The position numbers and the translations under genes are program-made. A DNA stretch of 64,000 nucleotides from Streptomyces cupreus (lineage in GTDB: Bacteria > Actinomycetota > Actinomycetes > Streptomycetales > Streptomycetaceae): assembly GCF_014257025.1 (NCBI RefSeq), contig NZ_JACMSF010000015.1, forward strand, positions 94,956-158,955, in the 5' to 3' direction. The notes under the pieces were generated by a model. The model had not been told where the DNA came from and searched no databases. It saw only the letters and a program-made list of their open reading frames with translations. Numbering within the stretch: position 1 is the first letter of the stretch; each line of letters begins with the position of its first letter. Positions 7,208 to 14,344 of this stretch are shown here, one piece after another.

Positions 7208-7813
7208 TCACGGCGTCCTCTTCCAGTTGGGGCCGCGCAACGCGGGCGGCACCTCCGACATCTGCATGAGATCAGCAGCACGCAGCCGGCCGATCCGGAT
7301 ACCGGGGCCCGGCTCGGGGCGCGGCGGCATCGGCGAGGGTACGGGCTGGTCGAGGGTGGCAAGGATCTCCGGGGTGAGACCGTGCGCGTAGCCGAGGTCG
7401 AGGAGCTCCGGGCACTCGTTGAGGTTGTCGGTTTCGGAGAGTTCCATGTCGCCGTAGGTGCCGCAGCCGAGGCAGGCGGGTTCGTGGTGGACGTCGGGGT
7501 TGAGGCGGTGGCGGTTGAGGATGCGGCGGTCGGCTTCGCAGCGGCGCAGCACGGCGGCGGGGTCGTGCATCGCGATCAGCAGGTGCTCGTTCCGGCCCGT
7601 CTGGACGAGCGCCACGGGCTGATCGCTCTCACGCACGGCGGCCTCGGGCGGCTCGCCAAGGGTGCGGGAGTAGGCGACGATCTGCGCCCATCTGCCGGAG
7701 CGGGAGGGTTCGGTGCGCCATTCGTCGGGCTCGTAGCCGCCCGGTGCGATGAGGCGCGCGGTCTCCTCGACGCGGTCGATTTGCTGGGTGATCCAGCCGC
7801 GCAGGTCAGGCAC
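7208..7813 (-). CDS. DUF6221-like hypothetical protein, 201 aa
   Basis: The N-terminus (MPDLRGWITQQIDRVEETARL) and the centre (NEHLLIAMHDPAAVLRRCEA, DRRILNRHRLNPD, then ACLGCGTYGDMELSETDNLN) match what I know of the DUF6221 family, common in Streptomyces phages and elements. The HDPAAVLRRCEADRRIL motif is the family's hallmark. The C-terminus adds an unusual Pro-rich segment and GIRIGRLRAADLMQM. The GTG at 7813 follows AAGGAGACCCCCG. It overlaps the upstream gene by 8 bases, suggesting translational coupling. Biochemical role unknown. Confidence 0.65.
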   Translation of the reverse strand: MPDLRGWITQQIDRVEETARLIAPGGYEPDEWRTEPSRSGRWAQIVAYSRTLGEPPEAAVRESDQPVALVQTGRNEHLLIAMHDPAAVLRRCEADRRILNRHRLNPDVHHEPACLGCGTYGDMELSETDNLNECPELLDLGYAHGLTPEILATLDQPVPSPMPPRPEPGPGIRIGRLRAADLMQMSEVPPALRGPNWKRTP

Positions 7814-8141
7814 CGGGGGTCTCCTTCCAGGTGGTGAGCGGCGGCTCGGCCTCACGCAGCGGACACTCCACGCACCCGCCGTTCCGCGCCTTGATGCACG
7901 CCTCCAACCGGGCGCGCCCATACGCGAACCACGGGCCGTCCCACCGATTGCCGGGGATACGGGCAACGATCCAGTCCGGGCCGACCGCCTCGACACGCAC
8001 GCACACGTCGTGGTCTTGGCCAAAGGCGCCGCCAGCGTCGCCGTGGATGATGTCGCCGGGGGTGAGTGGCTGGTAGCCGGGGCAGTCGTGTTCGGCGTAG
8101 ACACGGATGCCGGGCTGGTGGCAGGTGGTGCAGACGCTCAT
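7806..8141 (-). CDS. Hypothetical zinc-binding protein, 111 aa
   Basis: An N-terminal CTTCHQPG cysteine pair is followed by a small beta-rich domain (PLTPGDIIHGDAGGAFGQDH, DVCVRVEAVGPDWIVARIPG) and a C-terminal CIKARNGGCVECPLREAE cysteine set, so probable zinc or metal binding. No catalytic motif is recognised. The start ATG overlaps the stop of the tiny upstream gene as ATGA. Confidence 0.6.
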   Translation of the reverse strand: MSVCTTCHQPGIRVYAEHDCPGYQPLTPGDIIHGDAGGAFGQDHDVCVRVEAVGPDWIVARIPGNRWDGPWFAYGRARLEACIKARNGGCVECPLREAEPPLTTWKETPGA

Positions 8142-8263
8142 CGGGTGGGCTCCTTGATCCAGGTGGCGGGCTGAAGAGTGAGGCGTCCGTCCGACAGTCG
8201 GCCCCACCAGTACGGTCGGCCAAACAGCCAGACGACACGCAGTCCATCGGGGTCGCGGATCAC
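8138..8263 (-). CDS. Micro-protein, 41 aa
   Basis: Reading MIRDPDGLRVVWLFGRPYWW then GRLSDGRLTLQPATWIKEPTR, this gene is bounded by a GTGA overlap with the upstream gene and an ATGA overlap with the downstream gene, with GGAG before the GTG. Exact 4-base coupling on both sides is strong evidence that it is translated. The aromatic WLFGRPYWWGR core resembles small beta-sheet proteins; no function can be assigned. Confidence 0.65.
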   Translation of the reverse strand: MIRDPDGLRVVWLFGRPYWWGRLSDGRLTLQPATWIKEPTR

Positions 8264-8553
8264 GACGGCTCCTTCGGCTGATCGGCAGGCATCAGCGCCC
8301 GCATGTACTCCTCGATCTCCGCCACGCTGAGCGGCGGCGCTGCGGCCGGCGTGGGCCGGCAGTGAACGATGCCCGGCCGGAGCGTCTCGTCGTACGCGAG
8401 GGGCCAGTCGCAGGACCGGGCCGCTTCGAGGAACTCGGGTGTAGCCCTGGGCTCGACGGTCTTCGGGCGGAGGACGTCCTTCAGGTAGTCAAGCGTGCCG
8501 GATTCGGCGGCGATCTCCTGCACGGGGTCGGTACGCACGAACAGGATCTCCAT
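8260..8553 (-). CDS. Hypothetical protein, 97 aa
   Basis: It begins MEILFVRTDPVQEIAAESGT and contains DVLRPKTVEPRATPEFLEAA and SVAEIEEYMRALMPADQPKE. The C-terminal part is a predicted amphipathic helix. No motif is recognised. The ATG has GAGAGG upstream and lies two bases after the stop of the previous gene, so this is part of one polycistronic run from 9578 down to 7208. Confidence 0.6.
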   Translation of the reverse strand: MEILFVRTDPVQEIAAESGTLDYLKDVLRPKTVEPRATPEFLEAARSCDWPLAYDETLRPGIVHCRPTPAAAPPLSVAEIEEYMRALMPADQPKEPS

Positions 8554-8555
8554 GG

Positions 8556-8942
8556 TCACTCGGCCTCTCCGTTGAGGGCGCGGATCGTGGGGCACGGCCA
8601 CGGCACCGAGTAGTCGGGGTAGTCGTGTTCGGAGCAGTGCTCGCAGGTGCCGGAGTGCTCGTTGCGGCAGTGGAGGTCGTGGACCCGGGCGATGGCGGCC
8701 TCGGCCTGGAGTGCACGGCTGTGCTTCGTCGTGAGCTCAACGAGCTTGAGCAGGAAGCGGCCGACGTCGCCCATGACGGTGTCGTGCGGGGTGTCACCCC
8801 AGTCGTCTGCTGGGGCGCGGGTCGCCCAGTCGGTGGCGTTGGCGACGACGCCAGCGACGGTGCTCTCGGCGCGCTCCATCCGTGCGTACAGCTCGTCGAG
8901 TTGGTCGCTGGTGAGGTGGTCGAGGGGGATCCGGTCGGTCAT
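8556..8942 (-). CDS. Hypothetical accessory protein with C-terminal Cys/His motif, 128 aa
   Basis: The N-terminus is helical (MTDRIPLDHLTSDQLDELYA, RMERAESTVAGVVANATDW). The C-terminus has CRNEHSGTCEHCSEHDYP and VPWPCPTIRALNGEAE, a Cys/His arrangement of the kind seen in many short proteins of actinobacteriophages and integrated elements. It probably binds zinc; the target is unknown. The ATG overlaps the previous stop as ATGA. Confidence 0.65.
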   Translation of the reverse strand: MTDRIPLDHLTSDQLDELYARMERAESTVAGVVANATDWATRAPADDWGDTPHDTVMGDVGRFLLKLVELTTKHSRALQAEAAIARVHDLHCRNEHSGTCEHCSEHDYPDYSVPWPCPTIRALNGEAE

Positions 8943-9133
8943 GCGCTGCTCCTTCGCTGATGGTGCCAGCCGCCGCACCCGAGCCCACACGGCACGGCCT
9001 CCTGTCCGGAGTCGCCAACGTGCCCGTGGAGTGCGGCGAGGGCGAGGGCTTTGGTGCGGTAGCGGATGCCGGCGGGGCACCGCCGTCTGCGGCCGATGGT
9101 GCGGGCGGGGTGGGGCAGCTGTGGGCGGGTCAT
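8939..9133 (-). CDS. Small basic protein, 64 aa
   Basis: MTRPQLPHPARTIGRRRRCP is followed by AGIRYRTKALALAALHGHV and a CGLGCGGWHH cysteine/histidine motif at the C-terminus. It may be a small zinc-binding nucleic-acid protein. Start and stop overlap both neighbours by four bases. Confidence 0.55.
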   Translation of the reverse strand: MTRPQLPHPARTIGRRRRCPAGIRYRTKALALAALHGHVGDSGQEAVPCGLGCGGWHHQRRSSA

Positions 9134-9258
9134 GTCGGCTCGTTGTCGTCGGCGGGTGTGCCGAGGCCGCGCCACCAGGCGGTGGTGTGTTCGGCCAGTT
9201 CGAGGTCGGGGTTATCCGAGTCGTCGTCGGGCTGGGGCAGCCACGGGCGGGCGGTCAC
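9130..9258 (-). CDS. Micro-protein, 42 aa
   Basis: The frame reads MTARPWLPQPDDDSDNPDLE, then LAEHTTAWWRGLGTPADDNE. Its GTG overlaps the upstream TGA, and its own TGA overlaps the downstream ATG. The product is acidic with a central Trp pair. Coupling on both sides supports expression; no function is evident. Confidence 0.6.
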   Translation of the reverse strand: MTARPWLPQPDDDSDNPDLELAEHTTAWWRGLGTPADDNEPT

Positions 9259-9578
9259 GGCTGGCCGCTCTCGTCGTTATGGGCGAACAGGATCGGTATC
9301 GCGGGGGCTGCTTCGTCGCCGCGTGCCTGCCGTACTGCCTCCCGGGCGGCGTCGATGCCGTGCAGGCTGGTGTGCTGGGGCTCGGGGTAGACGGGGTTGG
9401 GTGCGGCGGTAGCGGCGTCGGTGTGGATCGGATCACCTGCGGGGAGGGCGCAGACGCAGACGTTGGCCCGGTATGCCTGCGTGAACTCGTGGGGGTGGGT
9501 GCGGGATTCTTCGGCCATGCCGCATTCGCAGTTGCCTGCGTTGGTGTGCGGGGACCGGCTGTACGGGTGGATGGTCAC
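9255..9578 (-). CDS. Hypothetical Cys-containing protein, 107 aa
   Basis: It begins MTIHPYSRSPHTNAGNCECG and has a second cysteine pair in ANVCVCALPAGDP, so a four-Cys metal site is likely. The rest is Ala/Pro-rich with no motif. The GTG has GGAGCAACACC upstream. It is the first gene after a hairpin at 9600-9624 and so may be the start of the 9578-7208 transcription unit. Confidence 0.55.
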   Translation of the reverse strand: MTIHPYSRSPHTNAGNCECGMAEESRTHPHEFTQAYRANVCVCALPAGDPIHTDAATAAPNPVYPEPQHTSLHGIDAAREAVRQARGDEAAPAIPILFAHNDESGQP

Positions 9579-9599
9579 GGTGTTGCTCCTGGGTGCGGG

Positions 9600-9624
9600 G
9601 TCCGGCCCGGGTGACGGGCCGGAC
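9600..9624. terminator. Hairpin terminator
   Basis: GTCCGGCCCG (9600-9609) pairs with CGGGCCGGAC (9615-9624), between the stop at 9639 and the start at 9578 of minus-strand genes. Confidence 0.7.
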
Positions 9625-9638
9625 AGGCGGGGCGGGGG

Positions 9639-9896
9639 TCAGGCGGGGTCCACGACGCCTGGTGCGCCGTGGTCGACCGTGCCGAGGACTTCCTGGCAGA
9701 GGCAGCCGTCGACCGGGGACCAGGACGGGCAGACGCTGACGGCTTCGGCGTCGTGGCTGCATGGGTCGAGCCAGCACTCTTCGGTGCAGCCGCACTTGTC
9801 GTTGTTGTGCCAGCGCGGGACGGTCTGTCGGCAGAGGTCGCAGATGAGGTACGGGTTGGCGAACGAGACGTAGACGTGGGTTCGGGTGTGGGTCAT
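9639..9896 (-). CDS. Cysteine-rich protein, 85 aa
   Basis: MTHTRTHVYVSFANPYLICD is followed by LCRQTVPRWHNNDKCGCTEE, CWLDPCSHD, VCPSW and DGCLCQ. Ten cysteines and several histidines in 85 residues point to two small zinc-binding units. The ATG overlaps the stop of the XRE-type regulator upstream. No partner is known. Confidence 0.6.
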   Translation of the reverse strand: MTHTRTHVYVSFANPYLICDLCRQTVPRWHNNDKCGCTEECWLDPCSHDAEAVSVCPSWSPVDGCLCQEVLGTVDHGAPGVVDPA

Positions 9897-10207
9897 GCGG
9901 CTGCCTCGCAGTTGTGGGCGCGGATTGTGCCGTCGCGTTTCGGCTGGAAGTTGCGCCCGCAGTCGGGGCACGGGATGGGCTGCTGACCGGGGGCAACGAG
10001 GATGGCGATCTCGCTGTCGAGGTCGAGCCAGACGAGGAGGCTGATCAGGGCGTCGGCTTCGATGGCGCGGCCGTTGCTGATGCGGGTGAACACGCTGACG
10101 GGGAGGCCGACTTGTCGTCCGACGCCGCGCCACGAGAGGCCAAGGTTGCGGCGTTGGATGTCGAGTCTGCGGTGAAGTTCGGGGACGTCGAGGCGGTGCG
10201 TGCTCAT
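9893..10207 (-). CDS. XRE-type HTH protein with zinc ribbon, 104 aa
   Basis: The N-terminal 65 residues form a helix-turn-helix (LHRRLDIQRRNLGLSWRGVG, RQVGLPVSVFTRISNGRAIE, then a leucine-rich cap LISLLVWLDL). A C-terminal CPDCGRNF plus HNCE gives a zinc-binding tail. It is likely a DNA-binding regulator within the element. It overlaps the SLOG gene upstream (4 bases) and the Cys-rich gene downstream (4 bases). Confidence 0.7.
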   Translation of the reverse strand: MSTHRLDVPELHRRLDIQRRNLGLSWRGVGRQVGLPVSVFTRISNGRAIEADALISLLVWLDLDSEIAILVAPGQQPIPCPDCGRNFQPKRDGTIRAHNCEAAA

Positions 10208-10605
10208 GCGGTCCACCGCCTGACGGGGATCCCGGCCTGCTCGGCGAGAGCGGCGGTGTGGGAGGCGCCTCGGCTGCCGTTGCGGATGAACGCCAAGCAC
10301 ACGTCGGCGCCGAGGTTGACCATCTCGGCGTTGCGGCGGAACCCGGCCGAGCGGTCGAGCTTGCCGCCGGGCCGCCAGTTCGCAGGGTGCTTCTCCTCGG
10401 TGACGCTGCCGAGGGCGAACAGGCGGGCTGTCCTGCACCAGTGGGCCGCCTGCTCGTCTGCGCCGTGGGGGCACGCGCCGTGCACGACGGTCAGAGTTCG
10501 GCCGGAGATGAGGGCTTCGTCGCGGACGTCGTTGAGGGCGGCCCACACGGTGTCTTCGGTGGGCCAGTCGCGGCTGCCGGTGACGAGTACGCGGTACGGC
10601 TTCAC
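10204..10605 (-). CDS. SLOG-family (DUF2493-like) nucleotide-binding protein, 133 aa
   Basis: The core matches the Rossmann-like SLOG fold: YRVLVTGSRDW at the start, LTVVHGACPHGADEQAAHWC in the middle, ANWRPGGKLDRSAGFRRNAE and ADVCLAFIRNGSRGASHTA at the end. SLOG/DUF2493 proteins (YspA-like) bind nucleotide-derived ligands and are common in phages and defence islands. The GTG at 10605 has GGAGGAACCC directly upstream; an ATG 12 bases earlier lacks a site. It leads the coupled trio down to 9639. Confidence 0.8.
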   Translation of the reverse strand: MKPYRVLVTGSRDWPTEDTVWAALNDVRDEALISGRTLTVVHGACPHGADEQAAHWCRTARLFALGSVTEEKHPANWRPGGKLDRSAGFRRNAEMVNLGADVCLAFIRNGSRGASHTAALAEQAGIPVRRWTA

Positions 10606-10756
10606 GGGTTCCTCCATGATCGAAAGCCCTGTGCGCCTCTGAGAGGCCCTGAGGGCCCCTCCGGACGTCGCGAGGCACCGGCAAGTGGGGTTGAGGCGCT
10701 CCTGGGGGCGCTCAGCGGCTTCCTGGGGGCCGAGTTGGGGGTGTGGGAATCTGCGG

Positions 10757-10978
10757 TCACGACTTGCCTCCGGGATCTGTCATGGTTTGCGAGGTTTCGA
10801 CGCCCATCCGAAACGCGGCCAGCTCCACCGCCTCCCGGATCGACAGCTCGCCGTCGGCTTCGGCCCACATCTGCGCGGCCCGACGCGAGAGTTCGTCGGC
10901 TATCGCCTGCGCTTCCTGAGTCATCTGCGGGCGGCCCTTCCGGCTACGGCGGCCGGGCGCGAACTCGTGGCCGCTCAC
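10757..10978 (-). CDS. Hypothetical protein, 73 aa
   Basis: A basic N-terminus (MSGHEFAPGRRSRKGRPQMT) is followed by one long helical region (QAIADELSRRAAQMWAEADG, SIREAVELAAFRMGVET). It could be a small DNA-binding or adaptor protein. The GTG overlaps the stop of the 316-aa gene. The 150 bases downstream (10606-10756) hold no gene I can support, only GC-rich partial inverted repeats. Confidence 0.55.
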   Translation of the reverse strand: MSGHEFAPGRRSRKGRPQMTQEAQAIADELSRRAAQMWAEADGELSIREAVELAAFRMGVETSQTMTDPGGKS

Positions 10979-11925
10979 GTCTGCGCCCCGTCCTGCCCCG
11001 CCCCGGCGGCGGGCCACTCGCCGCGCTCCTTCTGCGCGACCCGGACCTGCCGCAGGCTGATCAGCCACTCGACCCGCAAATGCCATCGGCGCTCCTGCGA
11101 GCGGGCCCGCTGGAGCTGGGCGTCGATGGACTCGACGCTGGCGTGGTCGGTGAACTCGGGGCGGAGACGGTCGATGCGGGCTGGGTCCTCGGCGGGGGTG
11201 GGCGTCTCGGTGTCTGGCTGCCGCACCCCGGCGGCGGGCTCGGGCTGGGGCACCTCGGCGGCCAGACGACGCAGCGCCTCCCGCCCGGCCTCGATCTCCC
11301 GGGCGCGGCGGCGCAGATGGCTGGCTCCGAGGGCGCCGATGTGCTTGGCCATTGGGTCGCCGAACGCGTCGGTAAGATCGTCGGCCGCCTCGCGCAGGAC
11401 GGCGGCCCGGTCGGCGGGCGGCGGCAGCACCGCGAGGACCGAGTCGGCGGCGCGCTCGGCGTTCAAGCGGTCGCCGTCCCAGTCGGTCAGCGGCCACAGC
11501 GCTTCGGCGATGCGGTCGCGGAGGGTGTCGGGTACGGCAGACACAGGCACGGCAACAGGTGCGGCGTTCGGGTCGTTGCGGTGTACGACCGCATCAGCAG
11601 CCGCCAACGCCAACGACGCGTACTCGCCCACCGACAGGCCGACCGTCTCGCCGCGCTCCAGTAGCACCCGCGCGTTCGGACCCAGGTGGATCTTGATGGT
11701 GCGCAGAGCAGGCTCGATCAGCTCGGCCAGTTGCGGGACGGTGTACGTGTCGAAGCCGATCGCCGGAAGCCCGTCAGTGGCCTTGTAGACGCGCGACAGG
11801 CTCACGGTGGGTTCGGGCTCCGTCGCGTGCTCGCACTCGCCCCAGACGAGCGTGTGGGCCCCAGCGCGGCGGCACTTGCGGTTGCAGCCGTCGAAGTCGA
11901 TGGCGGTATGCGGCTGGTCGTTCAT
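10975..11925 (-). CDS. Hypothetical element protein, 316 aa
   Basis: The N-terminus has AIDFDGCNRKCRRAGAHTLV and CEHATEPEPTVSLSRV, then a central region DTYTVPQLAELIEPALRTI, and a block with LRDRIAEALWPLTDWDGDRL and DRAAVLREAADDLTDAFGDP, a module typical of many actinomycete phage and plasmid proteins of unknown function. The C-terminal half is coiled-coil-like (SHLRRRAREIEAGREALRRL). GGAG precedes the ATG at 11925. It begins a new transcript after the terminator at 11955-11985. Confidence 0.65.
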   Translation of the reverse strand: MNDQPHTAIDFDGCNRKCRRAGAHTLVWGECEHATEPEPTVSLSRVYKATDGLPAIGFDTYTVPQLAELIEPALRTIKIHLGPNARVLLERGETVGLSVGEYASLALAAADAVVHRNDPNAAPVAVPVSAVPDTLRDRIAEALWPLTDWDGDRLNAERAADSVLAVLPPPADRAAVLREAADDLTDAFGDPMAKHIGALGASHLRRRAREIEAGREALRRLAAEVPQPEPAAGVRQPDTETPTPAEDPARIDRLRPEFTDHASVESIDAQLQRARSQERRWHLRVEWLISLRQVRVAQKERGEWPAAGAGQDGAQT

Positions 11926-11954
11926 GGTCGTCTCCAGGTCTAGGGTTGGTGGTG

Positions 11955-11985
11955 CCGGCCGCCGTGGCTCCAACACGGCGGCCGG
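11955..11985. terminator. Hairpin terminator after the methyltransferase gene
   Basis: CCGGCCGCCGTG (11955-11966) and CACGGCGGCCGG (11974-11985) form a 12-bp perfect stem with a 7-base loop, directly after the methyltransferase stop at 11998. Confidence 0.85.
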
Positions 11986-11997
11986 TCTGGTGGGTGG

Positions 11998-12816
11998 TCA
12001 TGCCGGGATGTCGGTGAACAGGCCAAGCTGGTCACCCAGCGGGCGGTTCGCCCACAGCACCTCGGTGCGCGCCTTGTCGCCCTTGCCGTTGCCGGTCGAC
12101 GTCGCCTGCTCGTACCGGTGCCAGCCGTCGTACAGCTCGCCGTACAGCGGGCTGTCGTAGCCAGACAGGACCACGGTCGCCTTGCAGTCGCCGAGCGCGG
12201 CCGCCAGCTCGCGGTGATCCCCCTCCGCCTTCATCTCCACCCGGTAGTTCGACCACGGGCGGGTCGTGCCGAGGTACGGCGGATCGACGTACAGCAGCAC
12301 CTTGGGCTGCTTGCCGTACTTGCCGATCAGATCGAGCGCGGGCAGCGACTCCAGCGACACGGCGTGCAGGCGCTCCGCTGCGAACGCGAGGCGGTTCACG
12401 TAGGCATCGAGGTAGCCGGGCATCGACGTCACCGAGCCAGCCGGATCGATGTAGTAGCGCCAGCCGGTGTTTCGCAGCGTGCCGGAGCGGCCCTGGGCGA
12501 GGCGGCACCAGATGCGGCGGGCGAGTTCCAGCTCATCGTTCGTCGGCTCCCACGTGGCGGCGAGTTCTTCGCGGGCGTGCGGGGTCAGGGCGCACGCCCG
12601 GATCAGCTCGGTGGGCCGGTCGCGGAGGACGCGCCAGAACGTCATGAGTTCGCCGTCGAGGTCGTTGACGGTCTCCATGCGGGAGGGCCGTTTGGCGAGG
12701 AGGACGGACATGCCGCCGGCGAACGGTTCGACGTAGTGCTCGTGGGTGGGCAGCATCTGGACGATCCAGTCGGCGATGCGCTGCTTGCTGCCGAAGTACG
12801 GGACGGGGCTCTTCAC
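11998..12816 (-). CDS. D12-class (Dam-like) adenine-N6 DNA methyltransferase, 272 aa
   Basis: SPVPYFGSKQRIADWIVQML plus VEPFAGGMSVL form the AdoMet-binding motifs, and VLLYVDPPYLGTTRPW contains the catalytic DPPY motif IV. Family members such as Dam and phage Dam-like enzymes methylate adenine in a short target. No cognate nuclease gene is adjacent, so it is an orphan modification enzyme that may protect the element from host restriction (inference). It starts at a GTG overlapping the previous stop as GTGA; length is normal. Confidence 0.85.
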   Translation of the reverse strand: MKSPVPYFGSKQRIADWIVQMLPTHEHYVEPFAGGMSVLLAKRPSRMETVNDLDGELMTFWRVLRDRPTELIRACALTPHAREELAATWEPTNDELELARRIWCRLAQGRSGTLRNTGWRYYIDPAGSVTSMPGYLDAYVNRLAFAAERLHAVSLESLPALDLIGKYGKQPKVLLYVDPPYLGTTRPWSNYRVEMKAEGDHRELAAALGDCKATVVLSGYDSPLYGELYDGWHRYEQATSTGNGKGDKARTEVLWANRPLGDQLGLFTDIPA

Positions 12817-13151
12817 GACTGGTGTCCGTTCTCGGCGGCAGACGACACGACCGGGACGGCAGGGTGCGTGCGCCGGTACGCCTCGACGGCCGTGTGGCCG
12901 TTGACGGTCATCTCGGGTGCCTTCTTGCGGGCCAGGGCGAGCGCGTCGTCGTAGTCGGCGAACCGGTGCGCCAGGGACTCGCTGGGCTGCCAGGTGCCGT
13001 CCTCGGCGTAGAACTCGTGGCCGCTGTGGACGACCCATCCGCCGTGCTTCAACTCGACATGCAGGGCGAAGTACTTGTGGTTGATGTCGCGGGCGGGCAG
13101 GACGGAGACGGTGTAGCGGGTGATCGAGACGATCACCTCGGGCTGGTTCAT
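12813..13151 (-). CDS. Hypothetical protein, 112 aa
   Basis: A mixed alpha/beta protein: MNQPEVIVSITRYTVSVLPA, then INHKYFALHVELKHGGWVVH, FADYDDALALARKKAPEMTV and AVEAYRRTHPAVPVVS. No motif is recognised. It has GGAA before the ATG and is coupled to the methyltransferase by a 4-base overlap, which suggests they act or are dosed together. Confidence 0.6.
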   Translation of the reverse strand: MNQPEVIVSITRYTVSVLPARDINHKYFALHVELKHGGWVVHSGHEFYAEDGTWQPSESLAHRFADYDDALALARKKAPEMTVNGHTAVEAYRRTHPAVPVVSSAAENGHQS

Positions 13152-13196
13152 GGTGGTGGTTCCTTCCGGGTCGGAGACGATGCGGGGGCGGGCAGG

Positions 13197-13733
13197 TCAA
13201 GCGGCGGGCTGCATCCACGGCTGCGGCGTGAGATCGGCCTTGAGGTACAGCGGATGGCGGGGCTGCCCGTCCTTGGTGAGCGCGAGCGCCGACAGCCGGT
13301 CCATGCCAGGCAGGGCAAGAACGGCGGCTATCCGGTCCTGACGGGCGTTCGCGCCCCACGCGGCAACCAGCGGGCCCCCGGACGCGGCGGCGATCGTGGC
13401 GGCGGCGTACAGGTGCGCGTCGTTCTCCGGGCCCACCGGGTCCTCAACCGCCCACAGCGCAGCCGGGTCGGTGGCGCGCCAGGCGTACAGGTTCGCGACC
13501 ATCAGCGCGCCGCAGCCCCAGGCGCGGGCGTAGCCCAGGCAGCGACGGATCGTCGGGTCATCGCGGAGCACGTCGGCCGTGGACGGGTTGAGCATCACGA
13601 ACACGGCGGTCGGCTTGGCGTCGTCCCATTCGCGGCCGAGGAGGTAGCGGTAGCGCTCGCAGTCGGACAGGACCGCCGAGCCGAGGACGGTGGGTATCGG
13701 CTCTGCGTCGAACAGGGTGGGCGGGTTGGTCAC
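13197..13733 (-). CDS. DUF1643 family protein, 178 aa
   Basis: Contains the family signature AVFVMLNPSTADVLRDDPTI, RRCLGYARAWGCGALMVANL, YAWRATDPAALW and later VAAWGANARQDRI, LALTKDGQPRHPLYL. The biochemical function of DUF1643 is not established; it is frequent in phages and mobile elements. The GTG has GGAGGAACC upstream, and the length is full for the family. It lies 45 bases upstream of the 112-aa gene, probably in the same transcript as the methyltransferase. Confidence 0.85.
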   Translation of the reverse strand: MTNPPTLFDAEPIPTVLGSAVLSDCERYRYLLGREWDDAKPTAVFVMLNPSTADVLRDDPTIRRCLGYARAWGCGALMVANLYAWRATDPAALWAVEDPVGPENDAHLYAAATIAAASGGPLVAAWGANARQDRIAAVLALPGMDRLSALALTKDGQPRHPLYLKADLTPQPWMQPAA

Positions 13734-13814
13734 GGTTCCTCCGGTCTGCGCTGGTTCGGGGTGTTGTGGGGCGTGAGGGTGTGGACGCGCGGGAACGGGC
13801 GCGACAGTGATCGG

Positions 13815-14045
13815 TTAGGCGGCGCCTGCATGTGGCTGGACGAGTCGGAGGCGCCGCGTCCGGGCGCGGTCGCGTGTGGCACGTTCGCTGGGGTCCTGCC
13901 AGCCGTTGAGTGCTTCGTCGAGGATGCGGAGGTGTTCGGCTTGTTCGAGGGCGGTCCAGGGGCGTGGGCCGGCGGGTGGTGGTTGGGCGTGGCCGAAGGT
14001 GCCGGTCGGGATTGCTTCGGCGAGGAGCTTGTCCAGCGGTGTCAT
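13815..14045 (-). CDS. Hypothetical protein, 76 aa
   Basis: It begins MTPLDKLLAEAIPTGTFGHA and contains TALEQAEHLRILDEALNGWQ and ERATRDRARTRRLRLVQPHA. It is helical with a basic C-terminus. It is the last of four coupled genes that begin with the replisome organizer, so a replication-linked role is possible. Confidence 0.6.
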   Translation of the reverse strand: MTPLDKLLAEAIPTGTFGHAQPPPAGPRPWTALEQAEHLRILDEALNGWQDPSERATRDRARTRRLRLVQPHAGAA

Positions 14046-14344
14046 GCGCAGGTGTCCTCTGCTTCTTGGTAGCGGCGGGCGTGGACGCCTTTGCGGGGGA
14101 TGCCGTCGTCGTGGCAGGAGATCCCGGGTTCGACTTGGCATTGGGGGCAGCAGGCGGTCGTGCGGGCCCACGCGTTGACGCGCTGCGGGTGCGGTTGCGG
14201 GAGGCGGCGTCCGGACTTCCGCAGGACGCACGGGGCGTGGGCTTTCGCGCCGCAGTGCGAGCACGGCACTGAGCGGGCGGGGTGGTGGCCGGCGCGCAGT
14301 TGGTGGCGGAGCTGCGGGGGCATGGGGGCGACGTAGCGCTTCAC
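14042..14344 (-). CDS. Phage-type double zinc-finger protein, 100 aa
   Basis: Two tandem zinc modules of the type found in actinophage DNA-binding proteins are visible: VPCSHCGAKAHAPCVLRKSG, followed by PHPQRVNAW, and CCPQCQVEPGISCHDDGIPR, followed by VHARRYQEA. Each has C-x2-C ... C ... H. GTG start, coupled by four bases to both neighbours. The same module occurs once in the adjacent helicase-loader-like protein, suggesting shared DNA-binding or interaction surfaces in the replication block. Confidence 0.75.
   Translation of the reverse strand: MKRYVAPMPPQLRHQLRAGHHPARSVPCSHCGAKAHAPCVLRKSGRRLPQPHPQRVNAWARTTACCPQCQVEPGISCHDDGIPRKGVHARRYQEAEDTCA

Noticed and set aside
7090..7213. Proline/cysteine-rich 40-aa ORF on the minus strand
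   Set aside because: It has a GTGA overlap, but the P8 run and CSCGCRCSC end look like low-complexity GC-driven text; noted under the region finding only.
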